From Osmia lignaria lignaria (lineage: Eukaryota > Arthropoda > Insecta > Hymenoptera > Megachilidae): DNA of 64,000 nucleotides. A program made the position numbers and the translations under genes. The stretch is from NCBI RefSeq assembly GCF_051020975.1, contig NC_135035.1:4650001-4714000 (forward strand), written 5' to 3'. The notes under the pieces were generated by a model, which worked only from the letters and a program-made list of their open reading frames with translations, ran no database searches and was not told the origin of the DNA. Numbering within the stretch: the first letter of the stretch is position 1; every line of letters starts with the position of its first letter. Shown piece by piece: positions 22,370-33,274 of the stretch.

Positions 22370-24129
22370 TACATAGCGAAACAATCCAAATCCTGAAAGC
22401 CTCAAAACTCTAGCTGGAGATAACCCTCGTCAATTTGAGCTTTAACATTTCAAAAATTTTTTACATTGCACTAAGAGTAATTTATAGATAGGTGAGAGAA
22501 ATCATTTAATTTTGAGGTTAGGTTCTATACTGTTAAATGGCGATTGGTTACGAATTAGGCACATCATTACTCTTATGTTAAATCACTCTATAAACCCACA
22601 AAATTTCTTTTGTAAGGAGAACAATGAACAGTGAAGCTAACATCGTACAACAATGTTGATATTTCTGAATATTCCAATACATTCTGAAACTTCTTACATA
22701 ACTGCGCTTTATAACATTATGTCATCGCACAATTTTTTACCGTACAAACTGAACAGCAGTAGAATGTACAAGTTTAATTGGCGTTTGCAATTTTGATTCA
22801 TGAAACGATGCAGTAGCTTTGAACAGGTGTTGCAATAAACGCAAGCGTAACTAAAAGTTCAATTAACTTTTTTTCTCTTACGTAATAAACTTTTTGTCAC
22901 ATGTTAAAGTAACTATTGCTGCTGTCGAGAAACAATAAGTAGATATTCTATTAATTTTGTGATGTGTGATAAAAATTCACGTGCAATTGTGCTTAAAATC
23001 TTCTGTTAGGAATTTTACAAGTTTCAATTTTTAGGTATATTCTTTGATTCAAAATTACATGTAAACTGAAGGGATGATATCAAAATTGTTTAACGAAAAC
23101 ACACACATAATTCATTATTTTAATTTTTTCTATTTTTAACATGTAAATCTTTTTAATTTTGGGTTTCCCATTTATCTTTATTTTGATCATTTTTATAATT
23201 ACCATGATATTTATTCTGTTGGTTATTAGCAATTTTATAACTTAAAAACATTGTATTAATGTTCAAAATTAAATTTTTGAAAAGTTACAGAAAAAAATTT
23301 GCATCTGAAACAATTTAAAATCTTTTTTATAATAAAATAAATTATATATAGGACAAAAATTGATTTATTTTGAAGAAACTTTTGTATGTGAACCCTTGCT
23401 TTTGATTCTTTATTCGTTAGATCTCTGTAGTACCGTTTTAGTAATCCTGCGTTCATATGCACGAATTTTTTCGCGCATGCATTATAAAAATAAAAATGTA
23501 CGGTGTATATTTTTTTAGCCACTCGTGATCTTCACTGTATTTTATGATGGCTTTCTGAACTTTTGCAATGTTATTACTGCCGCTTTGTAAATATCATTGG
23601 TGCTTTATCGAAATTAAATTTTGTGAAAATTATGATATACAAATTTGTAAAATGCAATTAGAAAAATTCAGCAACCAAAAGTAATTACATTTTGTCTTTA
23701 ACTTTAATGTGTAACTTCGGTTAATATTAAAACTTGGAACGGAAACTGTTCCTACAAATTTCGGGTATTTAAAGACTAAATATATATATTATTATGTTTT
23801 ATGAGTATGTCCCATGTATAAGTATAAAAAATCGTATATAAAATTGTTATACGAATGCTTTACTCCTTTACTAATAATAATTAATTATTACTTAATATAA
23901 TTTGAATTAGTCTTCTTTAATAATTTTAGATAATAAATATATCTGGAATATATCTAAACATATCAAAAACATTGAATAAACATTCCTAACCTATCTTGAT
24001 ATAGTTAAGATTTCAGTAAAATCGCTGTTACATATTCAAGCACGTTTTTATAAATGCTTGACAAAGAGTATCCATATTTTCATGTTCATGATAATTGACA
24101 AAACCTAGTTTTTAAAATTTTAATAAGTA
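22370..24129. other. AT-rich intergenic DNA
   Basis: No recognised gene or repeat. An 88-codon minus-strand frame at 23256-23522 is Lys/Phe/Ile-rich, has no domain, and looks like a chance frame. Confidence 0.5.
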
Positions 24130-24355
24130 TACTATTTGTATAAAGAGCCTAGGTCAATCGTGACTCAAACTTACAAAACATATACAAGAATATTAACCTA
24201 AAGTATTATATATAGTTTTTAAACGGAAGTGTTTCATATATTAGAACAATAATTTTTCAAATAACAGGGTCAAATTTAGAAAATGAAAACAATATGAAGT
24301 ACAAAATTAAATTGAAGTTGGTGCTCTCTCCATGGTCCGCCGTCCGAAGGTTAAT
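24130..24355 (+). repeat. Dispersed MITE-like repeat, copy 1 (partner 34200-34435)
   Basis: Aligns in the same orientation with 34200-34435. Shared words in order are GGTCAATCGT, CAAACTTACAAAACATATAC, AAATTTAGAAAATGAAAA and the near-identical end CTCTCTCCATGGTCCGCCGT, followed by a GTTAA. An inverted, more diverged relative lies at 31385-31595. Ends near GTTAA and TTAACC suggest a TTAA-targeting (piggyBac-like) MITE; the left end here is eroded. Confidence 0.6.
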
Positions 24356-24698
24356 AAAAGTTCTATTTAAACTATTAAATTCATGCTGAAACGCACTATC
24401 AAATATTTACTGTTTTAATTCTTTGCAGATGATCGATGAATATCTATATCCATTCAAATAGAATTATCATAGTAACTTTCGTACATATATTCGACAAATA
24501 TACGCATATGTTTTTGCAAACATAGTTTGGGTTTGCAAACAGAGCAACTATTCCATTTACAGTTTGAAAAATGGAATTATTATTCATTTTACTTTAAATG
24601 AGTAATATCCTGTGCATATACTGTTGTCAAACTGAGCAGCTTTTCATCCTCAAAATATCAAAAACTATTTGAAGTAAATTCGTAGTGTTGGTCACTGC

Positions 24699-25362
24699 TG
24701 GGGCCGGTCCAACTGAAGGTGCAACATGTGCATATGGAAAGGGCGGCAAATTTTTGGAGACCGTAAAATTCATTTAAGCTATACGAAATTCAAATATAGT
24801 GAAACATAAAAAAAAGTTATAAAATAAATCTAAATTATGTGTTAACTCTTCCTTAAAGGTACTTTCTTTTGTTAAATTATTTTTGTTGATAATATCATGA
24901 ATCTAAATAAATACGTTTTTTAAAATAATTAGAGGATTACTATATTACAACATGTCTTTTTCTGCAAAATATATGGTGAATGATTATTTTCTATTAACTA
25001 TTTATTAATTAATACTACTATTTAGAATTTATTACTAGGAAACCTAGAGTATGCAGGCTAAACTCCAGGTGAATGTCTAAGGCCTTGTTTTAGCTGTTAA
25101 GATAGCGAAAAACACACCTAAACCGGTTTTGAGATTATTTAAAATCTAGCCATAGGAATTGAAAAATCAAGAATTTTTGTACAACTTCAAAATGTGTTCT
25201 TTCCAATGATACCAATGATGACTGCATGGTAACCTCCAGTTCGGCGCAAATCTCAGCACGAGATTGACGGGAGAGCGAAGCCTCAGACGTCATTGTAAAA
25301 GTTTTCTTAGGGGCGGCAAAATATATTATTACACGGAGGCAGAATTTCTAGAATCGGCCCTG
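24699..25362. mobile_element. hAT-like MITE
   Basis: 664 bases. The left end TGGGGCCGGTCC and the right end GGCCGATTCT-type inverse (GAATCGGCCCTG) are inverted relatives of CAGGGCCG. Flanking octamers GTCACTGC (24691-24698) and ATCACTGC (25363-25370) match at seven of eight bases, a good hAT target duplication. GGGGCGGCAAA-type words occur near both ends. No coding capacity. Confidence 0.72.
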
Positions 25363-25370
25363 ATCACTGC

Positions 25371-26285
25371 AGAGATTTAATAAAATTATTAAAAAGTCAA
25401 TAAAATTATCAGAAATGAACAGATTTCCTTTATATAAATCATGAATTAGTGTTAGAAGACAATATTTTACGCGATGACGTTACTTAATCAACATCATCTT
25501 CTTGGAAATCCTTCACACACAATATCCCAAGGAATATATATATATATGGCAGTTCCAGAAATACAATTTTCGATCAGCGTCACCCGTAATATCAAAAAAA
25601 TTCGAAGCACGCGAAAAGTAGATTCCGGCGAAGGCCGGATATACGGAAGTTTGATGCGTTGCCAATAAATGCAATTAAACAGTGCAGGAACCATTGCAAT
25701 TTGGGAAATGTCTATTAAAATAGTGTCGCCTGAAATAGTGCATCTATAAAGTTTGGCGTTTGTCAACTGAAGTTCTATAGAGACTCACAATGTCACTCGA
25801 GGTCACAACGCCAAAAATTGCGTCTCAACGCCACTTCCAACTAATCAGCACTTTATTTTCACCTGTCATTTATATTTAGTCGTTTCTTACTAAGAATATT
25901 AATCAACTTCCTCTTCAGTTTGAGAAAAAGATATGATGCAGTATTTCAAAAATGTTCCAAGTTTCCTGTTTCACAAAAAAAAGGTTCATTCATTACATCA
26001 TTGTAAAATTATGGTACTTCATTAATAATAAAATTTATCTCTAATTGTAAGTTATTTTTTAAGGTAGTTCTTAATCACAATTATTAATTTAAGGTTGCGT
26101 TTTCTTACAGCACGTATATGTGCTATTGTATTGTATAAGTCCTCAAATCTTCCTAACTATTAAGTAACTAATATTATGTTAATTTACTAGAGAAACGAGA
26201 TTCCATATCCAAAAAGTGTATCCTCTTTGATCATATAAGTTTACATTAAAAGGGTGTAAGTCAGATTTGACTCACTGCCGATCAC
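25371..26285. other. AT-rich intergenic DNA
   Basis: The segment 25470-25780 is more balanced in base composition and holds open frames on both strands (64 and 90 codons). I recognise no domain. Nothing else seen. Confidence 0.45.
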
Positions 26286-27406
26286 TTTTTAACCGACTTC
26301 GAAAAGGAGGAGGTTACTCAATTCGATCAGTATGTATTTTCCTTTTTTTTTTTTTTCTATGTGTGTTCACCGATTACTCCGAAATGTATGGACCAATCGG
26401 AACGAAACCTTTTGCATCTTGTAGGGTATGTCTTTCGATTGGTCCCATTAAAAAAAAATTTTTCATTTTTTCATTGTTATTGCAAAATACATGAAGTTTT
26501 TAATCTCAAGATTGGACGATTTCAATGACCTTTTAATATGTTGTCGGGGGCATGATTCTGAACAAGTTTTTCCTTATGTATAATTAACGGAAAGCTTTAG
26601 TTTCCGAGATATTCGTGAAAAACTATTGTTACTATTACATTGAATTCTACGTATGCCTACGTGTCTCTACCGGTGGATAAGTCAGCATGCAGTCGCCGAT
26701 TCACTACTGTTTCTATATACATATGTATACTCTGCAAGGCATGTACCGATCGCGATGAAACCTTTCGCATTTAATAAGAGATATTTCCGCGATGATCCCA
26801 CTTGCAAAAAAATACATACTGATCGAATTGAGTAACCTCCTCCTTTTCGAAGTCGGTTAAAAAATGTATGGAACTTGTTAGTGTTAAAAACTATCGTTAT
26901 TGCAATTAAGCAATAAGAACGGTAAACCACCTTACGGGATCCTACAAATACTGCTCGTTCCACTGAAAAGTGTGAAATAAAATAATTTTTAACAAAAAAT
27001 ACAACCGACATCGAAATGCGCTAAAAAGTATGAAATAATTTCTACTTCATTTATACAAATACCCAACAGCTATTAATAAAACCTATTTACTCGTTAAATA
27101 GTATACTAAATACATTTGAACCTTTTCGGAGGCGGCGCAAAATTAAAAATACCTGAATATACGATGCTGCCAATAATGATTTGATAGGTTGCCGACGTCT
27201 GAACTAGAATCTTCCTAGTAGAAGAAAAGTTTTTAATTTTGCGCCGCCTCTGAAAAGGTTGAAATGTATTTATTAGTATACGATTTAACGAGTAAATAGG
27301 TTTTATTAACAGCTGTTGGGTATTTGTATAAATGAAGTAGAAATTATTTCATACTTTTTAGTGCATTTTGAAGTCGGTTGTATTTTTTGTTAAAAATTAT
27401 TTTATT
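26286..27406 (+). mobile_element. Foldback-tailed repeat element, copy 1
   Basis: Begins with TTAACCGACTTCGAAAAGG and ends with a large palindrome (26977-27406). Between them is about 690 bases shared with the copies at 27957-28751 and, inverted, at 39638-41158. Shared landmarks are GTTCACCGATTACTC, GACCAATCGG, CCGGTGGATAAGTCAGCATG and CGGTAAACCACCTTACGG. This copy has an extra piece at 26811-26866: an inverted duplicate of its own first 55 bases, absent at the matching point of the other copies. ACCGACTTCGAAA-type motifs mark the left end and sit just inside the palindrome. The family looks non-autonomous; open frames within it are shadows of the terminal repeat. Confidence 0.75.
26977..27406. 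repeat. 430-base palindrome at the end of foldback element copy 1
   Basis: Arms of about 165 bases run from AATAAAATAATTTTTAAC through CAACCGACATCGAAATGCGC and GAGGCGGCGCAAAATT to a unique centre of about 90 bases (about 27155-27235). The right arm repeats all of this inverted with only a few changes. Confidence 0.88.
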
Positions 27407-27662
27407 CAGATAAAAAATTACGCAGCGCCCTCCTGAAAATCTACCTTCTTTAGGTGAACAAACAGACAGATGCAGCGACAAACGTACGCCCCTTAATTGC
27501 ACCTGTGGTCACTAACCCTCCTCCCCGGCCATAATTGATTTAGCGCCCGCAAGGAGCCAATATCGCCCACTTTGGGAAGCGCTGGTGTGAATAGTTCTCA
27601 ACCATTTTTCAAATTATCGAGGTTGCAATGACGTAGCAAATTTGTAACGCCTTGTGTGCCCT

Positions 27663-27690
27663 TTTTAACCGACTTCGAAAAAGAAGGATG
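27663..27690 (+). repeat. Terminal scrap of the foldback-tailed repeat
   Basis: TTTTTAACCGACTTCGAAAA, then divergence. It lies about 80 bases upstream of the 5S gene. Confidence 0.7.
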
Positions 27691-27771
27691 AACAACCAAT
27701 TGTTTTCTTAATTACCTTGTATATTTCTTCGGTTTTTAAGGGTTTTCTCCTCTAGTAAACCATATATTTCT

Positions 27772-27893
27772 AACTAACGGCCATACGACTTAGGACCACT
27801 ACCGGTTCTCGTCCGATCACCGAAGTCAAGCTAAGTTCGGCGCGGATAGTACTTGGATGGGTGACCGCTTGGGAACTCCGCGTGCTGTTAGTT
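27772..27893 (+). rRNA. 5S ribosomal RNA gene
   Basis: 122 bases with the order of a eukaryotic 5S RNA: helix I strands AACTAAC and GTTAGTT pair perfectly (27772-27778 with 27887-27893). Next come GGCCATAC, then CGGTTCTCGTCCGATCACCG. The internal promoter region follows: an A-box-like GTCAAGCTAAG, an intermediate GATAGT, and a C-box matching GGATGGGTGACCGCTTGGG. The gene would be transcribed by RNA polymerase III with TFIIIA. The preserved helix I and promoter boxes and the T-run directly after it suggest an intact gene rather than an old pseudogene. It is a single dispersed unit between pieces of a foldback element, not part of a visible tandem array. A 5S-headed SINE is an alternative, but no SINE body follows. 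Confidence 0.92.
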
Positions 27894-27894
27894 C

Positions 27895-27903
27895 TTTTTT
27901 TTT
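27895..27903 (+). terminator. RNA polymerase III terminator
   Basis: Nine consecutive T residues starting two bases after the paired 3' end of the 5S RNA. Confidence 0.85.
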
Positions 27904-27956
27904 CTTAAATTAAAAAAAACTTGACAGCCCTATTCGATAAAACTCTCTTCTATTTA

Positions 27957-28751
27957 ATTTTAAATCGACTTCGAAAAAGGAGATTACTCAATTCGATCAG
28001 TATTTCTGTTATTTATGTTCGCCGATTACTCCGAGATGGATGGACCAATCGAAATGAAGCCTTTTACATCCTGTAGAGTATGTCCTCTGATTAGTTCCCT
28101 AAAAAAGAAATTTTGGATTTTTTCATTCCTGACGATTTTTATTGCAAAAGACGTACTGTTTCATGTACGCTCGGTGTATGTTCACCGATTACTTCGAGAT
28201 GGATGGACCAATCGAAAACAAACCTTTTGCACCTTGTAGAGTATTTCTCCCAATTGGTCCCGCAACAACACATTTTCCTTTTTTTCACTGCTATCGACTT
28301 TTATTGCAGAAAATGTAATACTTCATTTATATTTCTCGGCATTTACTCTTTAAGGAATGTATCGTTCGCGATGAAACCTTTGATATTTAGTAGGATATAT
28401 ATCCGCGATGATCCCACTTGCAAAAATTTATGGAATTTGTTGCTCATTAAGCCAATTTTTTTTCGGTTTATGGTTATTATTGGTTAAGCAATAAAAATTC
28501 AAAATTACCTTACGCTATCCTACAAATACTGCGCGTTCCACTAAAAAGTGTGAAATAAAATAATTTTTAACAAAAAATACAACCGACTTCAAAATGCGCT
28601 CAAATATGTAAAATAATTTCGGTTTCAATTATACCAATGCTCCACAACTATTAATAAAGCCTATTTAATTGTTAAATAGTATACTAAATACATTCCAACC
28701 TTTCCAAAATTAAAAATACCCGAATTAACGATGCTGCCAATAACGATTTGA
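27957..28751 (+). mobile_element. Foldback-tailed repeat element, copy 2 (truncated)
   Basis: Starts with AAATCGACTTCGAAAAAGG and follows copy 1 through CGATTACTCCGAGATGG, the ATCCCACTTGCAAAAA region and AATAATTTTTAACAAAAA. It stops in the middle of the terminal palindrome near 28751, so only the left arm and part of the centre remain. It carries an internal tandem duplication of 163 bases (28017-28179, then 28180 to about 28290), both beginning GTTCRCCGATTACT. Confidence 0.7.
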
Positions 28752-29425
28752 CTACGGTATGGAGAACTTGGTAATTAATAAATCGCAAGAAAAAATGCGG
28801 AACGTTATAGATACGGTTGAAAACATTTGTAATTGTAACGATTGTATCAGAAATTGGCAACACTTCTGATGTACATGTAGTTAATGCGCAATGGGTGTGT
28901 TGATTCCCGTTGAATATTGTTTACTTTTATTTTACATTTTTAAAATCCTGTTGCAAATGGTTAATTTTATTCTGAATTTTAGTATAAGGCTTTGGTAGTA
29001 TTTAATGGATTCAGTTGGACAAACTTCTAAAGATTTATAAAAATTATTTATAATTCGTTAATGAATATCGTTCATACTAAAACCGTTGACAAATCCTCAC
29101 GAAAATTGGTATGACGCTTAGATATCGATAATATGGCGCCCAAAGTACTAAACTAATTGTAAGTATATCAACTTTAATGTGTGTACTTAATATACTTAAT
29201 TATTTGAAAATTTATACAATATTATCTTAATAAATTTTTAAGCGTTGTAAAGCAATTTCATCTAAAATGACTCAACAATAATTTCAGTAGGTATTTATTT
29301 ATATCAAATAAATTAAATTTTTTGCTTAAAGAACAACTTTAAGTAATTTCAGATCTCTACATCCCTTGAAGAATGAACGTAACAACCCTAAACTTAATTT
29401 CTTTCTTGGAAACTTTTTAAAATAT
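28752..29425. other. AT-rich intergenic DNA
   Basis: No gene or clear repeat recognised. Confidence 0.5.
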
Positions 29426-29580
29426 TAGGTGTACCGGGAAGTTCTGTCCGATAATGTTGTTTCAAGTTTCCAAAGATGAGAAAGTTTCCAATTTCTACAG
29501 AAATTGAATCCATAAATTACCATCACGCTGGGAAGAGGTCATTAGTAACGATGGAAATTATATTGTTCAGTAAATATTAT
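29426..29580 (+). mobile_element. Mariner terminal fragment
   Basis: TAGGTGTACCGGGAAGTTCT followed by GTCCGATAATG is the kind of terminal inverted repeat seen in mariner elements. The next 130 bases (TTTCTACAGAAATTG, ATTACCATCACG) look like mariner 5' leader sequence. No transposase frame follows, so this is a fragment. Confidence 0.6.
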
Positions 29581-29718
29581 TAAATGTATTGAAAATGTAA
29601 TATTTTCTTTTAATTCATAAAAGGAAAGAACTTTCCTGTAGACCTTATATTTAAATAAATCAAAAAGCTATTAAGAGGTACCCACATATATTTTTTTTAA
29701 TTTTAGGTCAATCATTAA

Positions 29719-29959
29719 CACGTTGAACGCCACAGTGAAAATGGGCATTTGTTACAAGATGTATTAAAGCTCTAATTATTAAGAATAGGAATAATTAATT
29801 TTCAAATTTCAAATGTCAAGCTTTTAATTTGATACTTTACATTATTAGGTTAATAACAATACTATTGAAAATAATATTTTTCTATCGTTTTCTTTTAATT
29901 ATTGGAGTGCGTGTAATTTGCGATGCCGGTCACTGGTGACCCTCACGGCAGTCAACGTG
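29719..29959. mobile_element. TTAA-flanked (piggyBac-like) MITE
   Basis: 241 bases between TTAA at 29715-29718 and TTAA at 29960-29963. The termini are inverted: ACACGTTGAACGCCA at the left and GGCAGTCAACGTGT at the right. A TTAA duplication is the hallmark of piggyBac-type integration. No coding capacity. Confidence 0.72.
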
Positions 29960-29963
29960 TTAA

Positions 29964-31384
29964 GAACCGAAAGATTTGATTTTTGGGTGTGATTTTTGAA
30001 AACCCCTTGAGTAAAAAAATTCATAATAATGTATTATTATTTAACTATTATTTGTGAATGTTTTAGGAGGATTAGATTGATCGAACACAGCTAGAGAAAG
30101 GAAAACCAATATCCGACGTCCGGAGCCAGAGTGTATTAAGTCACAGTTTCTAAATTTTAAAGGAAAGAAAATGAAAGATGCAAAAGTCTTGTAATTTCGA
30201 AACCGTTAGAGACATGTACGTAATTTTTTTAACGCAGATAAGGAATGTATCATTTTGTTGTTTAAAAATGAAATCGTATACTGAACATTACTACTTTTTG
30301 AAAGAAAAAGTAAATTGAACTTGATAGTGTTTGGGTCTGACACTGGACTTAATAGCAACATGTCTTGACTTAATACTGTCTGGTTTCAATTTTGTATCCC
30401 CTCTTGTGTGACTTTATATCATAAAGTCTAGACAAAGTGTTACATGGCTCTGACGTATCTCTTGAAGCAGGCATCGAGTCCAAAATTACTTTAACCTAAC
30501 ACTGGATCTAGAATTGTTTGGCCCTGAAATATTTTGTAAAATAATATCAAGAGCCCTTTAGACTGTTTGATTTAGATCAAGATACTTACTTAATATTATT
30601 TTTAAACTATTATATTGAAAACTAACCGAATTAAAATGAAATCATTTTTATCATCAGGAAGAGGGAAAAATACAAGAAATATATAAAATATTATTTTTTC
30701 GAAAAAGTGGATTTGATACACTCTGAGATCCAGATATAACAATTTCATGTAACGCTTAGCACAGCTTGATTTACAAGAAAACATGGTAAACCCGCGTACG
30801 TCGATTTGCATAATACTAAAAATAATTTATAGAAAAATATTTAAGGCATATTTTCTTATTAGCGGTATATTTATATTTATTTATCTTCTATATTGAAGGA
30901 GTGATAAAGGCTCTTAAAGTTGAGGGTTGAATGTACAATTTCTTATAATTTCTTGTGCAGTATTATACCATCCACCTCATCGCGCATAGTTCGCTTCATA
31001 TTCGCTTATATCTTACATCTATCTTAATCCTAAATTCCTCTGCTGTCGCCGCCATTTCCCTTGCTCACTTTAATTGCATAACCCTAACACATGTCAAAAT
31101 AGGAATCTTCCTTTTACTTTTAGAAAAGGAAAGAGTAAGATAATACTACGTTTTCAGACCGGATGAAAGCATTAAAAACAAATAAATTTCATGCTTTAGC
31201 TAAAATGAAAAGATTAATGTTTAATAGCAATATTAATGTAATATCAGATGATCTTCTCGAGTTACAGTTTGCTGAGTTGATTAAAAATGTAATGAAAGAC
31301 TCCTATCTAAAATTTTTAAACGCTTTTTTGCTTTAATAAATTTTTATATAATTGTCAAAATAACTTATGTTATTAACTTTCAGA
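29964..31384. other. AT-rich intergenic DNA
   Basis: No gene recognised. Open frames at 30602-30811 (minus) and 30955-31143 (plus) are short, hydrophobic and without domains. Confidence 0.5.
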
Positions 31385-31595
31385 TGATGTAGCTGGGTCT
31401 TTGCTAACCCAACGTATGGTTTGGAGTTCAAAATTTGACTGTCACTTTAATTTCTTAAATTTTATATTATTTTTCCAATATATGTAAATTTTTTCATTAA
31501 AAATTTAACTATTTTATATTAGTTAATGCATCGCTGAAAACGTTACATAAGTCTGTGTCATGACTGACCCAATTATAGTGGTTCGAAGGTTAATA
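31385..31595 (-). repeat. Inverted, diverged relative of the 34200 repeat
   Basis: On the minus strand it starts ATTAACCTTCGAACCACT with a GGGTCAGTCATGAC stretch, like the GGGTCAATCGTTACCC start at 34228. It ends near 31390 with GGTTAGCAAAGACCC. Confidence 0.45.
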
Positions 31596-31894
31596 TATTA
31601 TAGATAAAAGGATCCAATTTTAGAAATGATACGTTTTTTGCTTCAATTTCATAAAGTCAAGACTGCCTTTAAAGTCTTGAACTCTTTTTATTTCGAACAG
31701 TTTATGTATACTTCATATTACCTACAATATCTCTGTTTTGAATTAATTTATTCAGTTTTCTTACTAATCAATCAAAAATGTTGGAGTTGAACATCATTTA
31801 ATTCTTAATATACCATTGTGAGAGATGAAAAATGAGCATATGATAAAGGAAAATCACTACTTTCACAAGTAAACAAGTTATATTGCAAAATATG

Positions 31895-32045
31895 AGAGAT
31901 GTATGTAGCTACAAGGTTCACTTGAACCTATGAAAAATATGATGGCGTGTAACTGTTTTAGAAATATTTGATAGTATGATTAATAACCAATAAAGTGAGT
32001 TTAGTAAATTCTATTCATGACACAAAGAATTATCGGACAGAAAAA
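31895..32045 (-). mobile_element. Mariner terminal fragment, inverted
   Basis: On the minus strand: TTTTTCTGTCCGATAATTCT, then TTGTGTCATGAATAG and a TTCAAGTGAACCTTGTAGC stretch. It shares TTCTGTCCGATAAT with the fragment at 29426-29580 in opposite orientation. The two may be the ends of one element of about 2.6 kb or independent scraps. No transposase lies between them. Confidence 0.55.
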
Positions 32046-32316
32046 GAATACAAAAAGACTCTTATATTGCATAAATTACGCAATAGCAATACTTTTATAA
32101 TCTTTATAATACTAAATATTAAAAAGATCATATTATTATAAAAATATGGAAGAATTTTTTTAAGAAATATAGTGTATAGTATTCATTTCATTAATTAGCT
32201 GCTCATGTTTATTCAATAACCTTATTAACAGTTAGTTTCATAAATAATTAATATCTACCTTATTAAATTCCTCTCATAAAATAAAACAAGTTTTACCTCT
32301 CATTATTATATACATA

Positions 32317-32615
32317 CAAGGTGGGCCGGAAATCGTAGTACAACTTGGCAGAGGGTAATTCTACGTAAAAAAAGAAGGAAATATTTTGGTATAACATTTT
32401 TTCATCCAGGGCTCCGCTTTCGAGAAAAGCGACTTTAAAGTTTGTTCAGTTTGTAGATGATTTAGTGTAATTTGCTTGTCGTATATTCCACTATTGCGAT
32501 TGCCTCTGTCCGAAACAGTATTTACCGGCTGAGAAAATGTTATACCAAAATATTTTCTTCTTTTTGGAACGTAGAATCACCCCTGCCTGGATGTGCTACG
32601 ATTTCCGATTTCCTG
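32317..32615. mobile_element. TA-flanked mariner-type MITE
   Basis: 299 bases between TA dinucleotides (32315-32316 and 32616-32617). The left end CAAGGTGGGCCGGAAATCGT and the right end ATTTCCGATTTCCTG are inverted. Inner parts AATATTTTGGTATAACATTT and its inverse extend the terminal repeats to about 80 bases with interruptions. Confidence 0.78.
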
Positions 32616-33010
32616 TATATTATCTATCCATAGAGAAGAGTAGAGCAAAATCGAATATCAAATATACTTACTTTTTACATTAAAAAATAAATGGTGGGTA
32701 GTAAGAATTGAAAGGTATATTAGTAGTGTAAGGTAACCTCTTTAGGGTAAAGAAGTAATGTGTTTTGCTACAAAAAAAAATTAATCAGAAATGAATTAGG
32801 AAAAATCATATTGTTTAAAGAAAGTTTCAATATTCAGTTTTACTTTATTCACTAACCTTTACCAATTTCATTTGTACCCTATGGATGCAGCAAAACTGGG
32901 TACAGTGAGAAGAAAACATTAATTTAACAATATTAACACTTTACCTATCTAAAAATTGGAAATGATGCTCTATATTATTTATTATTTCTACATATTGATC
33001 CAATAAATAA
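32616..33010. other. AT-rich intergenic DNA
   Basis: Nothing recognised. Confidence 0.5.
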
Positions 33011-33018
33011 TCCATAAT
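33011..33018. repeat. Target site duplication (left) of hAT MITE
   Basis: TCCATAAT, identical to 33267-33274. Confidence 0.88.
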
Positions 33019-33266
33019 CAGGGCCGGATTAATATTTCTGGGACCCACGACTATTAAACCTTTGAGGACTCCCTTGATTGATGAACTTGGTTTAAAAATT
33101 AAAATTCAGTCTAAATAAAATGAAATAGTATATAATGATTAAGGAAAAGAAATTTCATTCAATATTCGTTATAATAATATAGTAAGTGAAACATTTATAA
33201 TAGGGCCCTCTGGGAAATAGGGCCGAGGCATTAGCCCCTCTGCGATTTCCCCTTAATCTGACATTG
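33019..33266. mobile_element. hAT MITE of the CAGGGCCGGATTAA family
   Basis: 248 bases. The left end CAGGGCCGGATTAA and the right end TTAATCTGACATTG are imperfect inverted repeats. A perfect 8-base duplication TCCATAAT flanks both sides. The interior (CTGGGACC, CCCTTGATTGATGAACTTGG, AATAGGGCC) is shared with the copies at 54741-55866 and 59907-60162. No coding capacity. Confidence 0.88.
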
Positions 33267-33274
33267 TCCATAAT
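33267..33274. repeat. Target site duplication (right) of hAT MITE
   Basis: TCCATAAT, identical to 33011-33018. Confidence 0.88.

Noticed and set aside
26267..27011. Open frames on both strands containing the peptide FNRLRKGGGYSIRSVC
   Set aside because: The same peptide arises from both termini of a foldback repeat; it is translated inverted repeat, not a protein.
31570..31600. GGTTCGAAGG as a tRNA T-arm
   Set aside because: No acceptor or anticodon stem can be formed around it; it is the end of a dispersed repeat.
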